A stretch of 37,739 bases of DNA from an uncultured Clostridia bacterium. Its GTDB lineage: Bacteria; Bacillota; Clostridia; Oscillospirales; Ruminococcaceae. Made by a program: the position numbers and the translations under genes. A model generated the notes under the pieces. The model was not told the DNA's origin. It saw nothing but the letters and a program-made list of their open reading frames with translations, and did not search any database. Below are positions 8,707-16,411 of this stretch, one piece after another. The first letter of the stretch is position 1, and the number at the start of each line of letters is the position of its first letter. The stretch is taken from contig CANQNY010000007.1 of assembly GCA_947625335.1 (NCBI GenBank), positions 1-37,739 on the forward strand. Reading direction: 5' to 3'.

Positions 8707-8913
8707 TTTTTGTTCGGATTTTTTTAGGCTCGCCGTTCACAAATTCGCCCTCGAACACAGAGCCGTTTGCATAGGTCATTTTTACGGTGCCGTACCGATT
8801 GCCGTCTTTAACCTCGCCCTCGTATACCTTGCCTTTTTAGTCCAGGTCACTCTTACCTTACCATCCGGTATGCTCTCTTTTAATTTGCCTTCGTACACAA
8901 AGCCCTTTTCCAT
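8690..8913 (-). pseudogene. Small MORN-repeat protein, frameshifted
   Basis: The minus strand from the ATG at 8913 (AAAGG upstream) reads MEKGFVYEGKLKESIPDGKV and then RVTWTK. The frame is lost at a run of five A bases near 8839. In the neighbouring frame it continues GKVYEGEVKDGNRYG, then TVKMTYANGSVFEGEFVNGE, to the TAA at 8690. These are MORN-like repeats (YEGxxKDGxxxGxxxxxxANG), which often bind membranes or proteins. A one-base gain or two-base loss in the A-run would restore one frame of about 74 residues. It may be a decayed gene, a phase-variable homopolymer or a sequencing error. Confidence 0.7.
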
Positions 8914-8963
8914 AGTAAAATACCTTTTTTTGAATACAAAGCATTTCGCCCTAACTTACATTC

Positions 8964-8992
8964 ATTATAGCACACTATTCCTCAAATTGCAA
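8964..8992 (-). promoter_or_regulatory. Promoter of the MORN gene
   Basis: Minus strand TTGCAA (8987-8992), 17 bp, TATAAT (8964-8969), about 50 bp before the start. Confidence 0.7.
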
Positions 8993-9117
8993 AAAAATTT
9001 CATTGTTTCTGCAAATTACCTCTTTCGCCACGATTTACGGAATAAAGAACGATGAGGGCGAGTGAGTGAAAACGAAAAGACCGCCGTTCACCGGCAGGTT
9101 TATGGCAGTATGACAAA

Positions 9118-10035
9118 TCATATATCCTCGTTAAAGAAATCAGAATCAATTCTTTTCACACAGTATGTAGCCAAAGTTGAAACGCCAAGATTATATTCAA
9201 TCATCAACTTTGCAAGCTGTTTTCCGTTTACAAGAACAATTTTATTCTGCGTTTGCTTTGAAACAATTTCCGCAGCGCCTTTTGTAAAATCAGATGTTGT
9301 TATGAATATCCCTTTAGTCGCGCCTTGCGTAGTAGCAAGCGCGCCGATAAATTTTTGTATTTCGGGACGGCTGACAAGATTATCTTTTTTCCACTATTTA
9401 GCTTGAATATAAATACAATCAAATCCAAACTTGTCCGCGCTTACAATCCCGTCAATGCCCTCGTCCCCAGATTTCGGAGTAACTGCGTCCTTGTTTTCTT
9501 CCATCGTTCCGTACCCCATTGCAATCAGCAATTTGACAACAAGCCGCTCGAAATCATACGGCGATATTTTCATAATTTCCGACATCAGATCTTCTACAAG
9601 CTCGTCGTCCAATTCTTTAAGAGCTGATGCTATTCGCTCCTGCGGACTTTCCGAATTTGAAGAAATTTGCTGTTCGCTTTCATCACCGTGCAAAGAATGC
9701 CCTTGAAAATCCTTGAAAGTTTCAAATTGATTGAGATACTCTAAAGTAACACATTCCGCGCCTTGTTGGAAAGCGTTTTTCCCAAGTGCTGTCAGACAAA
9801 AATGTGCCCTCTGCGGACTTTCAATAAGACCTGCTTTCATCATATATGTTTTTGCCCAGCCAACTCTGTTATGCAGTCTGTTCTGACCACTAGATATTAC
9901 CTCAGCTTTGTCTTCGTCGCTCAATTTAAACACGTCAGCACAATATAACGTCAGTTCTTTTAGGGTGTGTATTTTCCCGTCCCCAAGGCAATTAATAATT
10001 ACAGGCATCAGTTCATAAAATTTCGGCACAGCCAT
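9118..10035 (-). pseudogene. mrr: Mrr-type restriction endonuclease with in-frame TAG
   Basis: From the ATG at 10035 (AAAGGAG upstream) the frame encodes an Mrr_N-like winged helix (~1-95) and an Mrr catalytic domain starting near residue 150 (PYDFERLVVKLLIAMGYG, then GDEGIDGI with the catalytic Asp). It reaches IQAK, the [E/Q]xK motif, and stops at a TAG at 9394-9396. Past the TAG the same frame stays intact for 91 more codons (WKKDNLVSRPEIQKFIGAL, TKGIFITTSDFTKGA) to the TGA at 9118, which is the normal remainder of Mrr. Full length would be ~305 aa. Mrr enzymes cut modified DNA and can be toxic to the host, so inactivation is plausible. The TAG sits where relatives have Lys or Arg. Confidence 0.85.
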
Positions 10036-10055
10036 AAAAACATCTCCTTTGCCTT

Positions 10056-10084
10056 ATTATAGCATAAAATAACAAATATTGCAA
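10056..10084 (-). promoter_or_regulatory. Promoter of the mrr-like gene
   Basis: Minus strand TTGCAA (10079-10084), 17 bp, TATAAT (10056-10061). Confidence 0.75.
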
Positions 10085-10214
10085 GCCGTTTTTAGGGTTA
10101 TTTTTGGAGGTGGCAAAGCAAGCCGAGAGTGCTGACAGGCTCTTGAAGCCCCGCTTTACAGATAAATATCCCTGACTGAAAAATCCGATCACATTAACAA
10201 TTTATATAAACAGA

Positions 10215-10910
10215 TTACCCCTCTCCCCTCTTCTCAAACTCCTCTTTTAAGCTCGTCTTTTTTATTTCCGGAAGCTCGCTCAGGATAAAATTACTTTTAA
10301 GCCCTTTTTCGGTAAATCCGTCCCGTGCCCAGCTTTCATAAGCCTCAAGAAATTCGTGGGTTTTGTAATCAAGCTTGCGAATGTCGGTTATCGTTTTATT
10401 GTCGCGGTCAAAAATCGCCACAAAACCGTAGTCGATAATTCCATCGTCGTTTCGCATAAAGCCGAGTACATAGCACACACCCGTTTCGGGGTCGAATTCA
10501 AGGCTGTCCAGCACCATTTTTTCATCGTCCGCAAACAATGTATCAATTTTTGAAAACGTCTTTGTTTCGTATATTGCAAGCTCGGTTTTAGTGCTTGTTA
10601 TCGGCTTTTCGATGTTGTAGAAAAACTCCCCGTCGGGCGAAAACGCAAAGCCCTCGTCCTGCGCGCCGCTTTCTGTGATTGTATACAGCTTAATCAGCGA
10701 CAATTTATCAAGGTCGTAAAACCCCAGACAGCCCTCCGTAGACTTCACGGCGATTATATTCGCATTCGGCATAAACGCCGCGTTATACCCATAGCGAAAG
10801 TCCGTAAATTTGGCGATTTCCTTGTTCTTGCTGTCATATACGAAAACCGCTTTTCCGTCGCACCCGACGCTGTAGTTTTCGTTTTTGTAAAAGCCGATAA
10901 ATTTCTTCAT
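10215..10910 (-). CDS. Beta-propeller-like protein (WD40/YVTN-type repeats)
   Basis: 231 aa with no signal peptide or membrane segment. It has repeating short strands with propeller-like turns (CDGKAVFVYDSKNKEIAKF, GFAFSPDGEFFYNIE, LEFDPETGVCYVLG, FVAIFDRDNKTITDI), consistent with three or four blades. Such proteins usually act as binding scaffolds. The start has AAAGGAG 7 bp upstream. It is the second gene of a minus-strand unit behind the zinc-ribbon membrane protein, 16 bp away. The specific role is unknown. An incomplete propeller would need a partner or dimer. Confidence 0.65.
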   Translation of the reverse strand: MKKFIGFYKNENYSVGCDGKAVFVYDSKNKEIAKFTDFRYGYNAAFMPNANIIAVKSTEGCLGFYDLDKLSLIKLYTITESGAQDEGFAFSPDGEFFYNIEKPITSTKTELAIYETKTFSKIDTLFADDEKMVLDSLEFDPETGVCYVLGFMRNDDGIIDYGFVAIFDRDNKTITDIRKLDYKTHEFLEAYESWARDGFTEKGLKSNFILSELPEIKKTSLKEEFEKRGEG

Positions 10911-10926
10911 AACGTTCTCCTTTAAT

Positions 10927-11475
10927 TTATGATTTGCGGCAGCAAGCCGCAGTTTTTACAATAGACATCACAATCGGCGGCAAGCTCAACCCCGCGCAGA
11001 TGATATAGTATATCGCGGAATTGCCAAACGCAATGCCTATGACGCTTAAGCATAAAAACACGCCGCTCAGCACTAAAAATGTTACGGCAAGGGACTTTTT
11101 GTACTGTTTGCACTTGAATTTCGCCGTTATGCAGGCGAAATGAATAATGAACGCCACAATGCAGCCCAGCCCCAAAATAAACGCTATCAGAGACATCATC
11201 ATAACGGGTATGATAATAACAGTCGATGTAATAAGCGCTTCGGCAATTGAATCCAAAAATTCCTCACCGCTGTCAAAGGACGGGTCTCTTAAAAGCGAGT
11301 CTGAAAGCAGGAAAGACAATCTGTCAAAAAAGACCGCGAATATCAGCAGATAAAACGAGCAGTTAAAGAGCAAAAGCGAGACGTTCCCCGCCCCTCTGTG
11401 CTTTACGACCGCTCCGCAATTCGAGCAAAATTTATCGTTTTGGGAAAGCTCGGCTCGGCATTTATAACAAATCAT
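10927..11475 (-). CDS. Zinc-ribbon membrane protein
   Basis: 182 aa from the ATG at 11475, preferred because AAGGAGG lies 6 bp upstream; an earlier ATG has none. An N-terminal zinc ribbon CYKCRAELSQNDKFCSNCG (two CxxC pairs) is followed by about four hydrophobic segments with an acidic loop between the first two. Zinc-ribbon/membrane proteins of this type are common in Clostridia, and most lack a known function. It is first in a two-gene operon with the propeller-like protein. Confidence 0.75.
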   Translation of the reverse strand: MICYKCRAELSQNDKFCSNCGAVVKHRGAGNVSLLLFNCSFYLLIFAVFFDRLSFLLSDSLLRDPSFDSGEEFLDSIAEALITSTVIIIPVMMMSLIAFILGLGCIVAFIIHFACITAKFKCKQYKKSLAVTFLVLSGVFLCLSVIGIAFGNSAIYYIICAGLSLPPIVMSIVKTAACCRKS

Positions 11476-11521
11476 TTGGAACCTCCTTGTGTTAATATTC
11501 TGCAATATTGAACCTAACTAA

Positions 11522-11550
11522 ATTATACCATATTTAAGCCCAAAAGTCAA
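11522..11550 (-). promoter_or_regulatory. Promoter of the zinc-ribbon/propeller operon
   Basis: Minus strand TTGACT (11545-11550), 17 bp, TATAAT (11522-11527). Confidence 0.8.
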
Positions 11551-11625
11551 TCCCTCGTATTACCAACACATAAAGCTGCCGTTAAAATTTTATAATATAT
11601 TCGGGGAAATTTGTCGAAAAATCTC

Positions 11626-11654
11626 TTGACAGCGTTTGAATATTATGGCATTAT
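11626..11654 (+). promoter_or_regulatory. Promoter of the integrase at 11700
   Basis: TTGACA (11626-11631), 17 bp, CATTAT (11649-11654), followed by AAGGAGG before the ATG. Confidence 0.65.
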
Positions 11655-11699
11655 ATAAATTATCTAATATCCCGTTTCCAAATTTAAGGAGGCTGTTTT

Positions 11700-12956
11700 A
11701 TGGTAAATCAATGCATATATATCACGGCGTCGGAGCTTGCAAGTATCATGGGCGTGTCAAACAGCCGCGCCTATAAGCTGATACGCAAGATGAATTCCGA
11801 GCTGAAAAAACCAAGACCCGAAAACCGCCGGAGAGCCGCTTTGCTCGTACCTCGAAAAATGCTTGTGCGGATATTAAGCCGCTGCAAAAGGCGGCATTGC
11901 AGATGGGGAGCCTGCAAAAAACGAAAATCAAAAGTTCGGCAGGAAAAACGCCGCAAAGCCGTAAAATGCGAAGTTGATAAAACTCAAAGCGCGGAGGAAT
12001 TGCTGCGCGAATTTTTATCCGAGCAGAAAGCCGATTTTGACATCACATTTTCAGATTTTATTGAAATGTATTTCAAAAGCATTTCTCCCCGCCTGCGTGA
12101 AAATACTCTGCGAACCAAGCACTATATCGTTGATCTGAAAATTCTGCCCTATTTCGGCGCAAAGAAAATAAACGAAATAACCCCTGCGAATATCATAGAC
12201 TGGGAGAATGAAATGCTGTCAAAAGGTTATTCTCAGACTTATATGAAGTCTGTTTACAATCAGCTGAACGCTATCTTCAACTATGCGGTAAGGTACTACG
12301 ACCTGCGCGCGAACCCCTGCGCCAAAGCGGGAGCTATCGGAAAAAGCAAAGCCGAGGAAATGAATTTCTGGACGAAAGACGAATTTGAACGGTTCGTGGA
12401 GTGCATTGCGGACAAGCCCATGTCCTACGCGGCGTTCTATATCCTGTTCTGGACGGGTTTGAGAATTGGGGAACTTTTGGCTCTCACTCCTGCGGATATA
12501 AATTTTGACAAGAAAACGCTTGCCGTAAATAAATCCTATCAGCGGCTCGACAACAGAGATGTTATCACGCCCCCGAAAACCCCCAAAAGCAAGCGCGTTA
12601 TATCGATACCGGATTTCCTTTGCGAGCTGCTTAAAGCGTATTGCGGCAGCCTGCAAAACGTAGGCAAAAACGACAGAATTTTTCCGTTTACAAAGTATTA
12701 TCTCCACTACGAAATGCGGCGCGGCTGCAAGAAAAGCGGCGTAAAGCGGATAAGGCTGCACGACATTAGGCACAGTCATTGCGCGCTGCTGTACGAGCTT
12801 GGAATACCGCCGCTTGAAATTGCCGAGCGCTTGGGACACGAGCGCGTCGAAACCACTATGCAGGTGTACGCGCACCTTTACCCCAACAAGCAGGAAAAGC
12901 TGTCCGCAAAACTGGAGGAATTTATGAAAAACGAAAACGAGGAGAAAGGCGCCTGA
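11700..12956 (+). CDS. Tyrosine recombinase with fused Xis-like N-terminus
   Basis: 418 aa. Residues ~8-36 form a MerR/excisionase-type helix-turn-helix (ITASELASIMGVSNSRAYKL). Then comes ~50 residues of very basic sequence, a core-binding domain (~115-215) and the catalytic domain with GLRIGE, HDIRHSH, LGHE and the Tyr in TTMQVYAHLYP. Related elements carry a separate small Xis-like gene upstream of int, and int normally starts with an arm-binding domain. Here the HTH runs straight into int and the arm-binding domain is absent, so a deletion or frameshift may have fused them. The basic linker (RRRAALLVPRKMLVRILSRC) has the look of out-of-frame DNA. The recombinase core is complete; activity is uncertain. 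Confidence 0.85.
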   Translation: MVNQCIYITASELASIMGVSNSRAYKLIRKMNSELKKPRPENRRRAALLVPRKMLVRILSRCKRRHCRWGACKKRKSKVRQEKRRKAVKCEVDKTQSAEELLREFLSEQKADFDITFSDFIEMYFKSISPRLRENTLRTKHYIVDLKILPYFGAKKINEITPANIIDWENEMLSKGYSQTYMKSVYNQLNAIFNYAVRYYDLRANPCAKAGAIGKSKAEEMNFWTKDEFERFVECIADKPMSYAAFYILFWTGLRIGELLALTPADINFDKKTLAVNKSYQRLDNRDVITPPKTPKSKRVISIPDFLCELLKAYCGSLQNVGKNDRIFPFTKYYLHYEMRRGCKKSGVKRIRLHDIRHSHCALLYELGIPPLEIAERLGHERVETTMQVYAHLYPNKQEKLSAKLEEFMKNENEEKGA

Positions 12957-12967
12957 TAATAAAACTG

Positions 12968-12996
12968 TTGCAATTTTCGAGAAAATGTGCTATAAT
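12968..12996 (+). promoter_or_regulatory. Promoter of the kinase/regulator operon
   Basis: TTGCAA (12968-12973), 17 bp, TATAAT (12991-12996). Confidence 0.8.
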
Positions 12997-13034
12997 AAAA
13001 TCGTATGATTTTTTGTGCGGCAGGGGTGATTTTC

Positions 13035-14531
13035 TTGGAGCTTGAATATGTAAATTCGGAAAAGTTCGGTTCTCCGAAGATCCGCCTTATGCGCGACAAA
13101 AACGGAAATTTATTCGTCCGAAAGAATGTAAAGCTGCCGCACGAGCTTTCCGAAAAGCTGCTGAAAATCTCCTCGCCGTATATTGTGAAATTCGTAGAAT
13201 TCGGCGAGGACGAGGACGGTTTTTTCTCGGTGGAGGAGTTTATCGAGGGCGTTCCAGCAGCGGAAAAAACGTTTACGAAAAAACAAGCGTTTAAAGCGAT
13301 AATGCAGCTGTGCGAGGCAATGCGGACGCTGCACGGCGAAAACATAATTCACCGCGACATAAAGCCCTCGAACATAATTATCGCAAGCGACGGGAACATT
13401 CGGCTTATCGATTTTGACGCCGCGCGGGTTGAAAAAATCATCGGGGACAAGGACACGCAAATCCTCGGAACGGAGGGTTTCGCGCCGCCGGAGCAGTTCG
13501 GCTTTTCGCAAACAGACAGGCGGTCGGATATTTATTCGTTCGGCGTGACAATGAGGGTTTTGCTTGGTGAAAACTGCGCGGGGTTTGAAAATATCATCAA
13601 AAAATGCACCTCGTTCGACCCGAAATATCGCTATCGCGATATGGGGCAGGTAATGTCCGCAATACGGTTCGCAAGGTTTAAAAGGGCGGCTTTTCTCCCG
13701 CTTTTCGCGGCGGGTGCGGCGGGGCTAGCGATCGCTGTTTCGGCGGCTGCCGCGGCGTTTTTGGAGCGCGATGTTCCGACGTTTGAAGGACATTCCGAAA
13801 GAACGTTTTCGTCCGTTTCGGCAAGTTTGGTAAGCTCGGCAAGTTCGGCAATTTCAAGTTCCACAGCAGTTTCCTCCTCAAGCACAAAAATTCCGCAGAG
13901 TTCGGAAAGCTCAAAGAGTATAGAAAGCTCTTCTTTGAGCGTATCAAAAACACCCGAAAGCAGCAGTTCTTCGCCCCCGCCGCAATCAATTCAAAGTTCG
14001 TCATCAACGGCGTCTTCGCCTTCAATTTCTTCCCCGGCAAGCGTTTCGGAAAGCAAGCCTATATCCGAACCAAAACCGTTCGTTTTGCATACCTCGGATA
14101 TGGACAACCCGAACAAAATAACGTTCTACACGAAACAAAACAGCAGGGGCTATTACGAGGACAAATGCGACCCGTACATATTCTACGATGACCCGACGGT
14201 TACGGGGGATTGGGAACCTGCCGGAACAATACCCAAAGACGACCTTTACGATTGGGCGGCGGGACGCACTTTTATGTACAAGACAGGCAGGTGCTGGCTG
14301 GGGGATTTGAATATTGCCGCCGACGGGACGGCAGTCAACATAAACAGTCTGCCTATTCACTGGACAAACGGCTATATGATAATTCCCGGCTCGGGGCAGG
14401 TAATTGCACAAATGTTTACGCTGACTGCTGCGAACGGGTGCGAGTATCTTTTAGTTGAAAATAAAAACGGCGACTATGAACGAGAACTTGTTGTCGACTC
14501 TTATTTTATTTACACCCGAAAAGGAGGATAA
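13035..14531 (+). CDS. Membrane Ser/Thr protein kinase with exported C-terminal domain
   Basis: 498 aa from the TTG at 13035, which has AGGGGTGA 6 bp upstream. The upstream ATG at 13005 lies almost on the transcription start. The kinase domain spans ~1-210: VRK lysine near 30, catalytic HRDIKPSN (~106), DFD in place of DFG (~126), and APPEQF. A membrane segment follows (~216-245), then ~100 Ser-rich residues like a wall-spanning linker, and an exported domain of ~140 residues with many Trp/Tyr. This is a Hanks-type sensor kinase architecture, but the exported part shows no PASTA repeats. It is coupled to the XRE gene 3 bp downstream. I infer that the kinase senses an outside signal and may phosphorylate that regulator or neighbouring proteins. 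Confidence 0.88.
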   Translation: MELEYVNSEKFGSPKIRLMRDKNGNLFVRKNVKLPHELSEKLLKISSPYIVKFVEFGEDEDGFFSVEEFIEGVPAAEKTFTKKQAFKAIMQLCEAMRTLHGENIIHRDIKPSNIIIASDGNIRLIDFDAARVEKIIGDKDTQILGTEGFAPPEQFGFSQTDRRSDIYSFGVTMRVLLGENCAGFENIIKKCTSFDPKYRYRDMGQVMSAIRFARFKRAAFLPLFAAGAAGLAIAVSAAAAAFLERDVPTFEGHSERTFSSVSASLVSSASSAISSSTAVSSSSTKIPQSSESSKSIESSSLSVSKTPESSSSSPPPQSIQSSSSTASSPSISSPASVSESKPISEPKPFVLHTSDMDNPNKITFYTKQNSRGYYEDKCDPYIFYDDPTVTGDWEPAGTIPKDDLYDWAAGRTFMYKTGRCWLGDLNIAADGTAVNINSLPIHWTNGYMIIPGSGQVIAQMFTLTAANGCEYLLVENKNGDYERELVVDSYFIYTRKGG

Positions 14532-14533
14532 TC

Positions 14534-14965
14534 ATGATTACAAAGGAAAAAACCACAAACGATCTTGCGGGGGAGATAAAGTCCGCAAACAGCGCGGAGG
14601 AGTATCTTACCCAAAATTCCGATTATCTGCTCAGGCAGGATATTTCACAAGTGCTTAACAGCGCGCTTTTCAAAGCGAACCTTTCGGTGGCGCAGGTGAT
14701 AAAGCGCAGCGGACTTGCCCGCGCGCATGTTTATCACATTTTCAACGGAAAACGGCTGCCGTCGCGGGACAAGCTTATAGCGATTGCGTTCGGACTGGGT
14801 CTTGACGAAACGGAAACCGATCTGCTGCTGAAAAAATGCCGCTTTTCGCAGCTTTACGCGAAGGACGCGCGCGACGCGGTGATAATTTTCAACCTGTCGC
14901 ACGGGAGAGATGTTTTTGAAACCAACTGCGATCTCGAAAGCCATGGGTTCGAGCTGTTGAAATAA
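14534..14965 (+). CDS. XRE-family helix-turn-helix regulator
   Basis: 143 aa. The HTH lies in the middle (NLSVAQVIKRSGLARAHVYH, then GKRLPSRDKLIAIAFGLGL), flanked by an N-terminal helical extension (~1-40) and a C-terminal segment that ends KDARDAVIIFNLSHG. The ribosome site AAGGAGG lies inside the end of the kinase gene, so translation is coupled. Pairing of an XRE protein with a Ser/Thr kinase suggests phosphorylation-controlled transcription. The two palindrome promoters just downstream are the obvious candidate targets. That link is inferred. Confidence 0.8.
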   Translation: MITKEKTTNDLAGEIKSANSAEEYLTQNSDYLLRQDISQVLNSALFKANLSVAQVIKRSGLARAHVYHIFNGKRLPSRDKLIAIAFGLGLDETETDLLLKKCRFSQLYAKDARDAVIIFNLSHGRDVFETNCDLESHGFELLK

Positions 14966-15017
14966 GTTCTCCGAACCTTACGGCGGCAGGCTTTGCATGC
15001 ATTTTTAATAAAAAACA

Positions 15018-15043
15018 CCCCGCTTTACAAAGCGGGGCTTTTT
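15018..15043 (+). terminator. Terminator after kinase/XRE operon
   Basis: Perfect 9-bp stem CCCCGCTTT / AAAGCGGGG with a 2-nt spacer and a following CTTTTT. T-rich on the other strand as well. Confidence 0.85.
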
Positions 15044-15054
15044 CGTCCGAAATT

Positions 15055-15098
15055 GTCTACTCGCAGCAGACCAAATCACCGCGGGAATATGATATAAT
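15055..15098 (+). promoter_or_regulatory. Palindrome promoter, copy 1
   Basis: GTCTACT-CGC-AGCAGAC (15055-15071, one mismatch), 21 bp, then TATAAT (15093-15098). No consensus -35 box is seen, so activation by a protein bound at the palindrome is likely. Flanking bases (AATTGTC, GACCAAATC, GGGAATATGATATAAT) match copy 2. Confidence 0.7.
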
Positions 15099-15148
15099 AA
15101 AGATGTTAAGCTGCAGGCTTAAAAAATCATCGTTTGGGAGGGTTTTTT

Positions 15149-15367
15149 ATGAAAATTCCGTATAACGTCAAAAACGGCTATCAGGTGTGCGCTTTTTGCA
15201 AGTATTGGTACGACCCGGGAAATACGGCGATAAAACCGAAAGATCCGCAGCACGGTATGTGGGAATACGACTCCGAGGCAAAGAGTTATTGCACAATACA
15301 CCAAGGTCAAACTATCGCGCTTGCAAAAAGCCGTTGTTCGCATTTTGAGTGCAAGATACCTAAATAA
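15149..15367 (+). CDS. Cys-rich 72-aa protein
   Basis: 72 aa from the ATG at 15149 (GGGAGGG upstream; an earlier in-frame ATG overlaps that site). CAFC near residue 14, then YCTIH and RCSHFEC near the end, give five Cys plus His residues placed for one or two metal sites. Many Tyr/Trp. I do not recognise the family. It is expressed from palindrome promoter copy 1 and closed by its own terminator, so it is a free-standing member of the regulated set. Confidence 0.75.
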   Translation: MKIPYNVKNGYQVCAFCKYWYDPGNTAIKPKDPQHGMWEYDSEAKSYCTIHQGQTIALAKSRCSHFECKIPK

Positions 15368-15381
15368 ATCGATGTTTATGA

Positions 15382-15416
15382 AAACAACCCCGTTTCTTGA
15401 TAAAACGGGGTTGTTT
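15382..15416 (+). terminator. Terminator after the Cys-rich gene
   Basis: Perfect 14-bp stem AAACAACCCCGTTT / AAACGGGGTTGTTT with a 7-nt loop. Confidence 0.85.
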
Positions 15417-15426
15417 ACTTGAAATT

Positions 15427-15470
15427 GTCTACTCGCAGTAGACCAAATCTCTGAGGGAATATGATATAAT
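15427..15470 (+). promoter_or_regulatory. Palindrome promoter, copy 2
   Basis: GTCTACT-CGC-AGTAGAC (perfect 7+3+7, 15427-15443), 21 bp, TATAAT (15465-15470). Same order and spacing as copy 1, 372 bp upstream. Confidence 0.75.
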
Positions 15471-15532
15471 ATAGAAAAAACATAGTTGTCGGACAAAACA
15501 ACGGACGGCAATCAGAAAGCGAGGGTATACGT

Positions 15533-15766
15533 ATGGGCTTTTGGGATTTTGTGCAGGGCGTACTCGAAGTTGTGGAGAAGGATAATGAAATTTCCTCTTT
15601 AAATTCACAAATTGAGGCTGTTGACAGACAAATCGCCGATCTGAAAAGCGATTTTTTAGGCTCGATTTTGAATTTTGAGCAGCTCGAAGAGCTCAGGCGC
15701 AAGCGTCAGGAATTAGTCAACGAGCGCGACGACCTTATCGAAGAACGCGACTCGATGACGGGTTAA
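15533..15766 (+). CDS. Small coiled-coil protein, paralog 1 of 3
   Basis: 77 aa, starting MGFWDFVQGVLEVVEKDNEI: a short amphipathic head followed by a coiled coil with heptads. It holds the shared core (LKSDFLGSILNFEQLEELRRKRQEL) seen in the next two genes. The leader AGAAAGCGAGGGTATACGT before the ATG is nearly the same as those of the other two, so gene and leader were duplicated together. First gene after palindrome promoter copy 2. Family unknown. A role as a small structural or adaptor protein is a guess. Confidence 0.8.
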   Translation: MGFWDFVQGVLEVVEKDNEISSLNSQIEAVDRQIADLKSDFLGSILNFEQLEELRRKRQELVNERDDLIEERDSMTG

Positions 15767-15790
15767 TCTAAGAAAGAGAGGGTAAACGGT

Positions 15791-16030
15791 ATGGACGATT
15801 TTGAAAATGAATTGGCACTTTTTATGCTCGATGAACTGGAAAAAGAACTGGATAATGTATTCGATAATTTTGATAAATCTCTGGAATTGACATCTGAGAT
15901 TGCAAAAATTTCCGGGAAAATCACCGAATTAGAGAATGAATTTCTGGGTCCGCTTATAAACGCTGACGAAATTGCGCGACTTAAGAGGAAAAAGCAGCAG
16001 CTTACCAATGAGCTCAACAGCTTAGGGTAA
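15791..16030 (+). CDS. Small coiled-coil protein, paralog 2 of 3
   Basis: 79 aa. Acidic N-terminal half (MDDFENELALFMLDELEKEL), then the shared core with variation (LENEFLGPLINADEIARLKR, KKQQL). The leader AGAAAGAGAGGGTAAACGGT matches paralog 1. It has no Gly/Trp head like the other two, so it may have a different partner. Confidence 0.78.
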   Translation: MDDFENELALFMLDELEKELDNVFDNFDKSLELTSEIAKISGKITELENEFLGPLINADEIARLKRKKQQLTNELNSLG

Positions 16031-16082
16031 TTTGAAAAGCCGCAATTCGGGCAAAAACTGCCAAGAAAGTGAGGGTAAAGGT

Positions 16083-16322
16083 ATGGGCTATATATTTGAT
16101 TCTATTGTTGACGGGTTGTTTGAGGGCGTTGCGTTGGGAAACGAAATGTACGTTTTGAAATCGCAAATAGATGAAATCGACGAAGAAATCAGCAGTTTAA
16201 GAGGTGAATTTATGGGCTCGATTGTAAACCGCGCCCAACTTGAACGGCTTAGGAAAAAGCGCATGGAGTTGTCAGACAAGCTTGCCAAATTAAAAATCAC
16301 CGGGCAGTCGGACAGCTATTGA
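16083..16322 (+). CDS. Small coiled-coil protein, paralog 3 of 3
   Basis: 79 aa from the ATG at 16083; an earlier in-frame ATG lacks the conserved leader. MGYIFDSIVDGLFEGVALGN repeats the head of paralog 1, and LRGEFMGSIVNRAQLERLRK repeats its core. The leader AGAAAGTGAGGGTAAAGGT matches the other two. Three tandem copies with conserved spacing imply that dosage or hetero-assembly matters. Confidence 0.8.
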   Translation: MGYIFDSIVDGLFEGVALGNEMYVLKSQIDEIDEEISSLRGEFMGSIVNRAQLERLRKKRMELSDKLAKLKITGQSDSY

Positions 16323-16347
16323 TAACCGCGATATTCCGCAAGTTGCC

Positions 16348-16377
16348 AAAAGCCTGCTTTTTCGGCGGGCTTTTTTT
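16348..16377 (+). terminator. Terminator after coiled-coil triplet
   Basis: AAAGCCTGC pairs with GGCGGGCTTT (one wobble), followed by a T-run. No new promoter is evident before the TIR gene, so partial readthrough may feed it. Confidence 0.7.
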
Positions 16378-16411
16378 CCGTGAATAAATTATTCAAAAGG
16401 AGTTTTTATAA

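Noticed and set aside
9062-9406. Plus-strand ORF of 114 aa opposite the mrr gene
   Set aside because: It is the antisense of the intact second half of the Mrr catalytic domain.
10108-10174. Short plus-strand frame reading VAKQAESADRLLKPRFTDKYP
   Set aside because: Looks like a protein tail but has no start or ribosome site and no recognisable family; at most a relic.
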